DNA from: Bacteroidia bacterium
Lineage (GTDB): Bacteria; Bacteroidota; Bacteroidia; B-17B0; Aurantibacillaceae
DNA length: 64,000 bases
Assembly (NCBI GenBank): GCA_014378485.1
Contig: JACMNO010000092.1
Span: forward strand, 1 to 64,000
Direction: 5' to 3'
Shown here piece by piece: positions 18,440-27,018 of the stretch; the first letter of the stretch is position 1, and every line of letters begins with the position of its first letter. The notes under the pieces are model-generated. The model was not told the DNA's origin and did not search any database. It was given only the letters and a program-made list of their open reading frames with translations. Made by a program: the position numbers and the translations under genes.

Positions 18440-19549
18440 CTATTTTATTAGAGATTTTAAAACTTCTAAGTAAGCATCTTTATGAGCATTCACAGAGTAG
18501 TTTTTAACTACTGTTTCTCTTCCGGTCAGGCCTATTTGTTGGCGTAAATCATTGTTTTCAATTAATTGAGACATGCAATCAACCCATTCGGACTCTGTGG
18601 CAGCTAAAAAACCATTGATGCCTTGTTGTATAATGTCTTTGTTTACTCCAACCGGAGACATTACTGTAGCAATGCCGCAGGCCATATAAGATAGACCTTT
18701 TAATCCACATTTCCCCTGCGCCCATTCATCATCAGGTAAAGTCATGATGCCGATATCAAAATAATTTAGGTCCTCTACTTCGGTCTTTGCACTCCAGGAT
18801 TTACTCACGATTTTTATTTCGGGATGAGAATAGCTGGCTTGCCCTATGACATGGATTTCAAGTTTGCCCGGATACTTTGCCATTAATGTTTTTAAAAAAG
18901 GAATGGAGCTTTCAAAGTGTTTGATGGTACTGATACTTCCGCTCCATCCAATTGCTATTTTTTTGTCATCACGCATTTGCATGAGAGAGGAGTCGAAGCC
19001 CCTTAATTCCGGCATTGGTTTATGAAAATCAGTATCAATCGTTGTAGGAATAATAGCGGTGTTTGGATTGAATTGTTTGGCGTAACCTGCTAAATATTTA
19101 TTCCCGGCAATCACACAATGTGCATGTGCGATATTGATTTTTGTTTTAGCGGGATTTTTTAAAAACTCAAATTTTTTATTTTCAGGCGATGTGTCCAACA
19201 ACCAAATACTATCATCAAAATCAAAAATAACTTTGCTGCGTTTATAAAATTGTTTTTCAAAAAAGGAAGAACCTAATAATAAAGCTTCTCGTTGAATAAA
19301 TATAATGTCAAATTGTTTAGCTCTTCGTAAGTCGTTAAATCTTATAAAAATGGATTTTAAAAGTATAATCGCTTTTTTAATATAATTGCCTGGATGATAA
19401 AAGATAGCGTCATCTTTTTTGGTAATGATTTCAGATAATTCCCAGTCAAATCCATTGGTTTTAAAAAAGTCTAAATATTGTTCAAACCGGTAACGCTGGC
19501 TGGGAGAGCGATTTAAGCGATGATCGGCTATGAATAAAATAGAAGGCAT
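18440..19549 (-). CDS. Glycosyltransferase, GT4-like
   Basis: FIADHRLNRSPSQRYRFEQYLDFF, FDFDDSIWL, IGWSGSISTIKHFE, GLKGLSYMACGIATVMSPVGVNKDII. Likely start is MPSILFIADH at 19549 rather than the ORF-track start at 19639. Confidence 0.82.
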   Translation of the reverse strand: MPSILFIADHRLNRSPSQRYRFEQYLDFFKTNGFDWELSEIITKKDDAIFYHPGNYIKKAIILLKSIFIRFNDLRRAKQFDIIFIQREALLLGSSFFEKQFYKRSKVIFDFDDSIWLLDTSPENKKFEFLKNPAKTKINIAHAHCVIAGNKYLAGYAKQFNPNTAIIPTTIDTDFHKPMPELRGFDSSLMQMRDDKKIAIGWSGSISTIKHFESSIPFLKTLMAKYPGKLEIHVIGQASYSHPEIKIVSKSWSAKTEVEDLNYFDIGIMTLPDDEWAQGKCGLKGLSYMACGIATVMSPVGVNKDIIQQGINGFLAATESEWVDCMSQLIENNDLRQQIGLTGRETVVKNYSVNAHKDAYLEVLKSLIK

Positions 19550-19554
19550 TAGAT

Positions 19555-19704
19555 TTATTTGTTCTTTTTTTTTATTCCGCCTTTTATTAAAAGATATATA
19601 ACAAATATAACTATTCCAATACCAATAAAGGTTGCCCATTCAGGATACTCTTTATATGAAGTGTTGTGATTGCGCTTTACTGCTGCTAAAATAAACTGGA
19701 GCAT
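19555..19704 (-). CDS. 49-aa single-pass membrane protein, coupled to the upstream GH18 gene
   Basis: MLQFILAAVKRNHNTSYKEYPEWATFIGIGIVIFVIYLLIKGGIKKKNK*; start overlaps the GH18 stop (TAATG). Absent from the ORF track. Confidence 0.55.
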   Translation of the reverse strand: MLQFILAAVKRNHNTSYKEYPEWATFIGIGIVIFVIYLLIKGGIKKKNK

Positions 19705-22700
19705 TATTCCACCACCAATTTTCTGGTAATTTCTTTTCCGGAAGTTTGAAGCTTGATTAAATAAACACCTTTACTTAATTGAAGTTGGTTCACTTTTATT
19801 TCTAAAGTATTTATTCCAATTGTAATATTAAGTTCGCGCTCTTCAATCAATTTGCCTAAAGCATCATATAATATATAATTTAGTTTTTCGTTTTGATTAC
19901 TGATCATACTTATAGTTGCTTTTTCATTGGTAGGATTTGGATAAATAGATAATTCATTTAATAAATTATTATCATTTAATCCTGTTGACATTAAATAAAT
20001 CACCCCATCACTTATTGTACTATCGCTTACTAATCCGGCTCCGTTTTTAGCTTTTACCATGATAAAATATTTCTGGTTGTTGATTAAGCTTAACCCTGTT
20101 TTACTTGCAGTTAGGTTTAAACTATTAGAGGTCCATGAAACAATATTCTGTGAACCTGCTGTAGTACCAATGGCATAATAATAAGTCGCAACACCAGAGT
20201 TAGTATCTTTTGCGGCGGCGTAATTCAGATCCAGTTGTGTGCCCGTGTAAGTTGTATCAATATCATTAGCTGTTCCATCTTTTATGGTAGAAGAGGCAAT
20301 TGGTTTTGACCAGTCAATATTTAATGTTTTAGTAACAGTAGCTGATAGATTATTGGCATTATCTTTTGTGATGCTGCTAATTTTTCCGGCAATAGTGGTT
20401 GGTGATGGATTTTCGTTTCGTAGATCATTGGTATTTGAAGCACCAACTAAGATTGTATGGGAAGTTGCTCTTGATCGGAAGATCTTAAAGTCATCAATTT
20501 TAAATGAACTGTTTCCTGATCTAAATGATACCGCAGTTCCATTGGCATGAGGAGTTGTATCTGTCCATGAACCAATGAAAACATCATTTAGCCATACTTT
20601 TATTTCGCCTGAAATCCGATCGTAAGAAATTTTATAATCATAAATTGTTCCTGTTGTGATATTGCAACTTGCGGAATAGGTTGGCAATCCAATGTTATTG
20701 GCAACAGATTTGTAAAATTCAACAGCACTTTGATCAGGCCTGAACCAAATCATATAACTGTTTCCTCGCTGGGTCTGGGAAGGATTATCACAAGCTATAT
20801 AAATCCCTGCTCTGCGGTTTGGGCTGGCGGTGCCAGTTGATGCCGATGTGATAGTGCCTTTAAAGCAGTATAAGTAACGGTTAGATAAACTTTGAGTTAC
20901 AGCGGCATAAATATTAGTGTTGCCGTTTGTTTCATCGCTTTGAACCAATGCTCCTGATGTGATGCTCCAGGTTCCAATAGAATTTGTCCAGTCGGGATGT
21001 ATAGCAGGCCCGTTAAAATCATCATTAAAAAATCCTCTGCTACTGTTAGCTCTCCATTCAATCCCGTTATAATAACTAGGCTGATAAAAACTTTTTTCAA
21101 TTCCGGAGCCTCCTGCATTATCAGCATCAGTATAGTTTGCCGTAAAATTTTGGGTAATCCATCCGCTTGGCGTTGTAATTTGTGTGGTTGGATTCGTATT
21201 GTCCTGCAGGCACGTCCAAACTGCTTTAAATCCTGAGCGAACAGTTCCTCCATCAGATTTAAAACGAACAGTAACAGATGGTGATGTAGAGGTTAGTGTG
21301 AACGTTGAGTTAAGAGTTCCGGTATAAACACCAAGTGTTGGTGATGTAATCGAATTACCGTTATAGATAAATAAAGTGTCAAAGTTGGCTTCGGTAATAG
21401 CATAACTAAAGTTTAATTTTACGGAACTGGCACCGGTAGGGGCAATGGTATACACGTAATTTTCGTTATCATAATAATTTCTGTTAGGTCCACCCATATC
21501 AAAAATACTATCTGTGCATGCTACAGTGGCGCAATTCGAAAATTTATCTTTAATTAAGTTCCAAAGATCCGTATACCCGTCATCGTAGCCTAATGCCCAG
21601 ATACCAATGCCTCCTAGACCACGTTGATTTACCATATCAAATTTGCGGCCATAACTGTAATTGTCATCAATCCAGCATTGGCGAGTAGAAGTACCGGTTA
21701 CATATGAGTAGAATGGATTAAAGCTATTGCTATCCCAGTTTTTATTGATTGTTGAATAAGTTGTTGGATTATTTTTTACATAATTATATAAACGTGATGA
21801 TGTAAATCCACCGGTTGTATTGGATGGCGCCGTTGCCGCTAAAGTTTCCCATTCTCTTCCATACCATGGAAGGCCTAAAAGCAACTTATTTTTGCTGGCA
21901 CCTTGCTTTAAATAATAAGTAATCGATTTTGCTAAAGTTTGATTATAGCCTGTTTGAAAATTATACAGTGGTGCTTCCGGACCGGCTTGTGATGAACCCG
22001 AATAATAGTAATCATAACCCATAATAATAAACTGGTCAACGATTGGATTTAAAGCAGGCAGATCAAATGTTCCGCTCCAGTCTACTGCATATAGTGCCAT
22101 TGTAACTTCATAGTTGGGATTGGCAGCATGAACCTGATTGCAGAGGTTAGTCATAAAAGATGTAAACGGTGTTTTATCAGCGGCACCCATTCCTTCAAAA
22201 TCGACATTGATACCATTACTTCCGGGACGGGAATTCAATAAATTAATGGCATTAGTAATAAATGTTTGCTGCGCCGTTGAACTTGCCCAAAATGTAGAAT
22301 GGCTGGCGAATAAAGTCGCACAAAAGTGCACATTAACACTATTACTAATGGCAGCTGTTACTGCTGCACTGGTTGCCCAAGCAAAGGAACCATTGGTGTT
22401 ATTGCCAGTTGTTGGACTTACTGAATAATCGAAATAACAAAAATCGCTTAACATGGACCAGTTATAATTGGTGTAAACAGACCCAACCCAATACGGATGC
22501 CAGCCATATACTTTTTTGGTTAATGCACAGGCAGTTGTTTTAGATTGATTTTGATTATTATGGTAAACTGTCCCGTTTTCAATGGTGTTTAAACTGTCCC
22601 ATTGAACATCGCTTGCAAAAGAAAAGTTTTTATAATGTTGGCTTTGCTCCTGAATGGTTGATTGCTGTTGTGCAAGAATCGAAACCGGAATGCATATGGC

Positions 22701-22721
22701 AATAAGTAACTTTTTTATCAT
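19704..22721 (-). CDS. Secreted GH18-type (chitinase-like) multidomain protein with T9SS C-terminal sorting domain
   Basis: Signal peptide; KKVYGWHPYWVGS, SNGINVDFEGMG, FIIMGYDYYYSGS, LLGLPWYGREWE, GLGGIGIWALGYDDGY; C-terminal LSIYPNPTNEKATIS...KGVYLIKLQTSGKEITRKLVVE. Confidence 0.88.
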   Translation of the reverse strand: MIKKLLIAICIPVSILAQQQSTIQEQSQHYKNFSFASDVQWDSLNTIENGTVYHNNQNQSKTTACALTKKVYGWHPYWVGSVYTNYNWSMLSDFCYFDYSVSPTTGNNTNGSFAWATSAAVTAAISNSVNVHFCATLFASHSTFWASSTAQQTFITNAINLLNSRPGSNGINVDFEGMGAADKTPFTSFMTNLCNQVHAANPNYEVTMALYAVDWSGTFDLPALNPIVDQFIIMGYDYYYSGSSQAGPEAPLYNFQTGYNQTLAKSITYYLKQGASKNKLLLGLPWYGREWETLAATAPSNTTGGFTSSRLYNYVKNNPTTYSTINKNWDSNSFNPFYSYVTGTSTRQCWIDDNYSYGRKFDMVNQRGLGGIGIWALGYDDGYTDLWNLIKDKFSNCATVACTDSIFDMGGPNRNYYDNENYVYTIAPTGASSVKLNFSYAITEANFDTLFIYNGNSITSPTLGVYTGTLNSTFTLTSTSPSVTVRFKSDGGTVRSGFKAVWTCLQDNTNPTTQITTPSGWITQNFTANYTDADNAGGSGIEKSFYQPSYYNGIEWRANSSRGFFNDDFNGPAIHPDWTNSIGTWSITSGALVQSDETNGNTNIYAAVTQSLSNRYLYCFKGTITSASTGTASPNRRAGIYIACDNPSQTQRGNSYMIWFRPDQSAVEFYKSVANNIGLPTYSASCNITTGTIYDYKISYDRISGEIKVWLNDVFIGSWTDTTPHANGTAVSFRSGNSSFKIDDFKIFRSRATSHTILVGASNTNDLRNENPSPTTIAGKISSITKDNANNLSATVTKTLNIDWSKPIASSTIKDGTANDIDTTYTGTQLDLNYAAAKDTNSGVATYYYAIGTTAGSQNIVSWTSNSLNLTASKTGLSLINNQKYFIMVKAKNGAGLVSDSTISDGVIYLMSTGLNDNNLLNELSIYPNPTNEKATISMISNQNEKLNYILYDALGKLIEERELNITIGINTLEIKVNQLQLSKGVYLIKLQTSGKEITRKLVVE

Positions 22722-22754
22722 TTGAAGAATATTAATGTTTGGTGATCTAAGATA

Positions 22755-22787
22755 ATAAAAAAAGCTGCCCGTGGTTACAGGCAGCTC
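22755..22787 (-). terminator. Rho-independent terminator downstream of rpmH
   Basis: Read on the minus strand: agctgcc-tgtaaccacg-ggcagct followed by ttttttatt. Confidence 0.8.
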
Positions 22788-22821
22788 TTTTAAAAAGGCA
22801 CTAAATTGCTTTAGTAAACTA

Positions 22822-22977
22822 TTATTTATGAGTTTTTTCGCTTGATACAGTTAATTTTTTACGACCCTTAGCTCTGCGACTTGCAATAACTCTGCGGCCA
22901 TTAGCTGAAGCCATACGCTCACGAAATCCGTGTTTGTTTCTTCTTTTACGTTGCGATGGTTGGAAAGTGCGTTTCAT
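22822..22977 (-). CDS. rpmH: 50S ribosomal protein L34
   Basis: Translation [51 protein letters not shown]; canonical L34, missing from the track because it is 51 aa. Confidence 0.98.
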   Translation of the reverse strand: MKRTFQPSQRKRRNKHGFRERMASANGRRVIASRRAKGRKKLTVSSEKTHK

Positions 22978-23141
22978 GGTGTTAGTATTTAAATGTTATA
23001 AGATTTTCAAATTTGGACTGCAAATATAATGTATTTTTATTATGAGACAAATTATTTCTGGAATTTAACCTTGAATTCCTGAGTTTTTCGATTAAACCTT
23101 TGTAAAAACAGTACATTTGCGCACAAATTTACAGTTAAAAA

Positions 23142-24959
23142 ATGGCAAAAATAGAAAACAACAAAGACGAGTTACCAAAAGCAAGGTTTTCTAAACGAAA
23201 TTTCAAAAAATCATTACGATTATTTAAATATATTGAAAAAAGTAAATGGTTATTTGTATTGGGAATGCTGTTTGTTGTAGCAACGGCAGTTGTTGGGCTC
23301 TATTTTCCGGTTATGGCAGGAAAAATGTTTGGGTATTTAGGTCAAACCGGAATGGCAGCCAATATTTTTAAGGATTCAGTTACAGGAACAGGAATTGAAT
23401 TATTTATTTTACTGATCGTACAAGGAATTGTTTCCTTTGGAAGAGTACTTACTTTTTCAGTGGTTACCGAAAATATTTTAAAAGGATTACGCACCGATGC
23501 CTTTAATAAATTGGTGCAAATGCCCATGAGTTTTTATTCAAAGAACCAGGTAGGAGATTTGAGCAGTCGTTTGTCCACAGATATTAATGTTATTTCTGAA
23601 GCGTTTACAGTAAATATTGCTGAAGTTATAAGGCAAACAATTGTTGGAGTAGGTGGGTTAATTTTATTAATACATTTTACAGGCTGGGAAGTAGCAAAAT
23701 GGTTTATAGTCATTATTCCGCCAATAACGGTTATTGCAATTTTGTATGGACGCAAAATACGGAAGTATTCTAAAGGCTTGCAGGAAAAAATTGCCGAATC
23801 GAGCGTTGTAGTAACAGAAGCTTTAATAGGTATTACAAGTGTAAAATCGTTTACAAACGAAAAACTGGAAATAAAAAGATTTGATGGTATCACCAATGAT
23901 ATTAGATTATACGGAATTAAATACGGGGTGATGCGCGGAGCATTTTTTGCTTTTATAATTACCTGCGTGTTCGGATCTATTTTTTTTATTTTATACAAAA
24001 TGTTGTTACTGATTAATTCGAAAGAATTGAGTGCTGAAAATTTTGGCATTTTCATGATGTTGGCTTTGTTTGTTGCAGCCTCCTTAGGAGGATTGCCGGA
24101 ACAATTGGCATCAATACAAAGAGCACTAGGTGCAACCGACAGGGTTTTTGATTTGATTGATGATGTTAGTGAAACAATAGACCTTGGATACAAAACAAAT
24201 TTAAATAAGAACAGAATTAAAGGTGATTTGGAATTTCGAAATATTGAGTTCACTTACCCAACGAGGCTCGATTTTAAAGTGCTTCATAATGTTTCGTTTA
24301 CTGCAAAAGCAGGCCAGACTATTGCATTAGTCGGTAGTAGTGGAAGTGGTAAGTCAACTATTGCATCATTAGCCTTGCGTTTTTATGAACCGGGCAGCGG
24401 AGAATATATTATTGATGGTAAAAAATCGACTGAATATGAACTAACAGAATTACGTGATCAAATGGCAATTGTTCCGCAAGATGTTTTATTATTTGGGGGT
24501 ACAATAAAAGAAAATATATTATATGGCAAACCTGATGCAACTGAGCAGGAAGTAATAGAAGCGGCCAAACAAGCAAATGCATATGATTTTATTATGAGCT
24601 TTCCAGATCAGTTTGAAACACGTGTAGGTGACAGGGGAATTCAGTTATCGGGAGGCCAGCGTCAGCGAGTAGCCATTGCCAGGGCAGTTTTAAAAAATCC
24701 GTCTATTTTAATTTTAGATGAAGCAACAAGCAGTTTGGATAGTGAAAGTGAACGTTTGGTGCAGGAAGCATTGGATAAACTAATGATAGGCAGAACGTCG
24801 ATCGTTATAGCCCATCGCCTGTCTACTATTAGGAATGCGGATAAAATCGTGGTTCTTCAAAAAGGAGAAGTAATAGAAATGGGAACGCATCAGGATTTAA
24901 TGAAAAATGATTTGGGACTGTATCAAAAGCTGAGCAAGTTGCAATTTGAGTTGCATTAA
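23142..24959 (+). CDS. ABC transporter, fused permease and ATPase
   Basis: N-terminal TM domain; Walker A VGSSGSGKSTIAS; signature LSGGQRQRVAIARA; Walker B ILILDEATSSLD. Confidence 0.95.
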   Translation: MAKIENNKDELPKARFSKRNFKKSLRLFKYIEKSKWLFVLGMLFVVATAVVGLYFPVMAGKMFGYLGQTGMAANIFKDSVTGTGIELFILLIVQGIVSFGRVLTFSVVTENILKGLRTDAFNKLVQMPMSFYSKNQVGDLSSRLSTDINVISEAFTVNIAEVIRQTIVGVGGLILLIHFTGWEVAKWFIVIIPPITVIAILYGRKIRKYSKGLQEKIAESSVVVTEALIGITSVKSFTNEKLEIKRFDGITNDIRLYGIKYGVMRGAFFAFIITCVFGSIFFILYKMLLLINSKELSAENFGIFMMLALFVAASLGGLPEQLASIQRALGATDRVFDLIDDVSETIDLGYKTNLNKNRIKGDLEFRNIEFTYPTRLDFKVLHNVSFTAKAGQTIALVGSSGSGKSTIASLALRFYEPGSGEYIIDGKKSTEYELTELRDQMAIVPQDVLLFGGTIKENILYGKPDATEQEVIEAAKQANAYDFIMSFPDQFETRVGDRGIQLSGGQRQRVAIARAVLKNPSILILDEATSSLDSESERLVQEALDKLMIGRTSIVIAHRLSTIRNADKIVVLQKGEVIEMGTHQDLMKNDLGLYQKLSKLQFELH

Positions 24960-25020
24960 ATGAAATTATTTATCATTTTACTCGATAATAAAAACAAAAG
25001 GAAATTAGTTAAATTTGGAT

Positions 25021-25512
25021 ATGGAAATCAAAAAAATATTTGATATACTAAATCAATATCACGTAAAATATTTAGTATGTGGTGGCTTAGCAGTAAATAT
25101 TTATGGTATTCCACGAATGACAGCCGATATAGATCTTTTGCTGGATTTTGATGAAATAAATATTCAAAATTTTGAATTGGGAGTTAAACATCTCTTGTTT
25201 CAATCTGTAATTCCTTTGTCTATCAGCACATTTATAAATAAAGAAGAAAGATTAAAGGCAATTAAAGAAAAAAGTCTGATAGCTTATTCATATTTTAATT
25301 CCTCCATAGGATTTATGAATTTGGATGTGTTGCTCGATACACCAATAGAATTTGATGTGCTTTGGAAAAATAAAACAGATAGATTATTAGGCTTAACGCC
25401 GATTCACCTTGTATGCGTTGAGGATTTGATTAAATTGAAAAGGTATGCCAATCGTATACAAGATCAGAATGATGTTTTATTACTCTCAAAACTTCTGAAA
25501 AATGGAAATTAA
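25021..25512 (+). CDS. Nucleotidyltransferase-fold protein (DUF6036/AbiEii-like)
   Basis: YLVCGGLAVNIYGIPRMTADIDLLLDFDE; C-terminal VEDLIKLKRYANRIQDQNDVLLLSKL. ATG 25021 preferred over TTG 25015. Confidence 0.7.
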   Translation: MEIKKIFDILNQYHVKYLVCGGLAVNIYGIPRMTADIDLLLDFDEINIQNFELGVKHLLFQSVIPLSISTFINKEERLKAIKEKSLIAYSYFNSSIGFMNLDVLLDTPIEFDVLWKNKTDRLLGLTPIHLVCVEDLIKLKRYANRIQDQNDVLLLSKLLKNGN

Positions 25513-25720
25513 ACCGAAGCTAGAAAATGCGAACAAGGGGTTTCATTATACAGTTACAGATGAACAACTAAAAGAGCATCAGAAAAAGAGCGTGGAGGAG
25601 ATTTTGATGTGGATTGAAGAAACCAGTAAATTTATTTACGAAGTTCAAACTCCTGAAGAAAGATTGAGATCCAAACTGGCAAAACAGTTTAATAATGATG
25701 TTATAAAACGCCTTATTTAA
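25502..25720 (+). CDS. 72-aa partner ORF of the NTase gene
   Basis: Start overlaps the NTase ORF by 11 bp; charged helical sequence; no recognised domain. Confidence 0.55.
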   Translation: MEIKPKLENANKGFHYTVTDEQLKEHQKKSVEEILMWIEETSKFIYEVQTPEERLRSKLAKQFNNDVIKRLI

Positions 25721-25759
25721 TTTTCCGGATTTACTAAAGTCAAGCGGCTGAAATTTGAA

Positions 25760-26194
25760 TTAATTGTTATAATACAATTCAAAAGTAGTTCCCATAATTT
25801 TTATAGTCGCGCTTTTTTCTTTGATCAACTCTTTATAAGGTTTTAAATCAAAGGCTACTTTTGTCAGAATTAACGCTTTGCATAATGAAGGTTCAATCCA
25901 TCTTAATTTAAAATTGAGTTGAGAATTTTTAGTTACCACACTGTCAGTCATTAATTCTAAATTACCATTACAGCCTCCATACACCACAGTTAATTCAAGG
26001 CAATCGCCTATGATTTGAGCGTCCCTGATATCACTAATGAAACCTTGTGATATTTCAGGAATGGCTTTAGTTACTTTTATGTCGGCGCACGTTATATTAC
26101 TCACTGGAATTCCGTTTACCTGCAATTCTTTTTGCTGACTAAATCCTTGGCAGGAAAGAATTAAAAAAAATAAAGATGTTTTTATAAAACGCAT
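25760..26194 (-). CDS. Hypothetical secreted protein
   Basis: Signal peptide FIKTSLFFLILSCQGFSQ; immediately downstream of ybeY. Confidence 0.55.
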   Translation of the reverse strand: MRFIKTSLFFLILSCQGFSQQKELQVNGIPVSNITCADIKVTKAIPEISQGFISDIRDAQIIGDCLELTVVYGGCNGNLELMTDSVVTKNSQLNFKLRWIEPSLCKALILTKVAFDLKPYKELIKEKSATIKIMGTTFELYYNN

Positions 26195-26608
26195 TTACTT
26201 AAATAATTTTAAGGCCTGATTTTCTTTTTTGCGCATTAATTCAGCATCTGCTTTTGATTTGTCTTTATAGCCGCATAAATGCAGGATTCCATGAATCATC
26301 ACACGGTGAAATTCTTCGTCAAATGTTACGTTGAATTTTTGTGAATTTTCCAAAACCCTTTCAATACTAATAAATATATCACTGCTGATTTTTTTGCCCT
26401 CTGTATAATCAAAGGTGATAATATCAGTAAGGGTATTGTGATTTAAGTGTTTGAGATTTATCTCCAATAACTCATCATCTGTACAGAAAATGTAATTGAC
26501 TGTTCCGAGTTTGTATTTTTCTTTTTCGGTAATGGTTTTAATCCATTGCTTTAGCTTTGTTTTCTCTTTAAATTTAAAGGCGATGGTTTGGTTGTTAAAA
26601 GAAACCAT
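26195..26608 (-). CDS. ybeY: Endoribonuclease YbeY (rRNA maturation)
   Basis: LNHNTLTDIITFDY and HRVMIHGILHLCGYKD (HGxLHLxGYxH-type zinc motif). Confidence 0.93.
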   Translation of the reverse strand: MVSFNNQTIAFKFKEKTKLKQWIKTITEKEKYKLGTVNYIFCTDDELLEINLKHLNHNTLTDIITFDYTEGKKISSDIFISIERVLENSQKFNVTFDEEFHRVMIHGILHLCGYKDKSKADAELMRKKENQALKLFK

Positions 26609-27018
26609 TAATTCACATTAAACGTCAGCAATACTTCCTGTCCGTTATTGTTAAACTCTACTTTATCGGCTAAATTTTTCATTAAAAAAACACCGCGACC
26701 GTGCGGTTTATCAATATTTAAAGGATCTGTTGGATCAGGTAAGCTCGCATAATCAAAACCTATTCCTTCATCTGCTACCGAAAATTGGATGTTTTTATCT
26801 CCGGATTCAAAACCAATTTTGATTTTTTTTTCAGGATTTCCTTGATTGCCGTGGTACATGGCGTTATTTACAGCTTCTGTAACGGCAATTAAAATATTAC
26901 CATAACTATCTTCATTTACATTAAACACATCACAAACGTCTTCAACTAAACGTTCTACTAATCTTATATTGTCAGATGAGGACGTAATGTGCAGTTTTTC
27001 TCCTTTAGCTGGTATCAT
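26608..27018 (-). CDS. RsbW/SpoIIAB-like ATP-binding protein
   Basis: VTEAVNNAMYHGNQGNPEKKI (N box) and VADEGIGFDYASLPDPTDP...HGRGVFLMKNLAD (G boxes). Confidence 0.88.
   Translation of the reverse strand: MIPAKGEKLHITSSSDNIRLVERLVEDVCDVFNVNEDSYGNILIAVTEAVNNAMYHGNQGNPEKKIKIGFESGDKNIQFSVADEGIGFDYASLPDPTDPLNIDKPHGRGVFLMKNLADKVEFNNNGQEVLLTFNVN

Noticed and set aside
23534-24253. 239-aa minus-strand ORF inside the ABC transporter gene
   Set aside because: Lies wholly opposite a well-supported ABC permease/ATPase; composition consistent with an antisense shadow.
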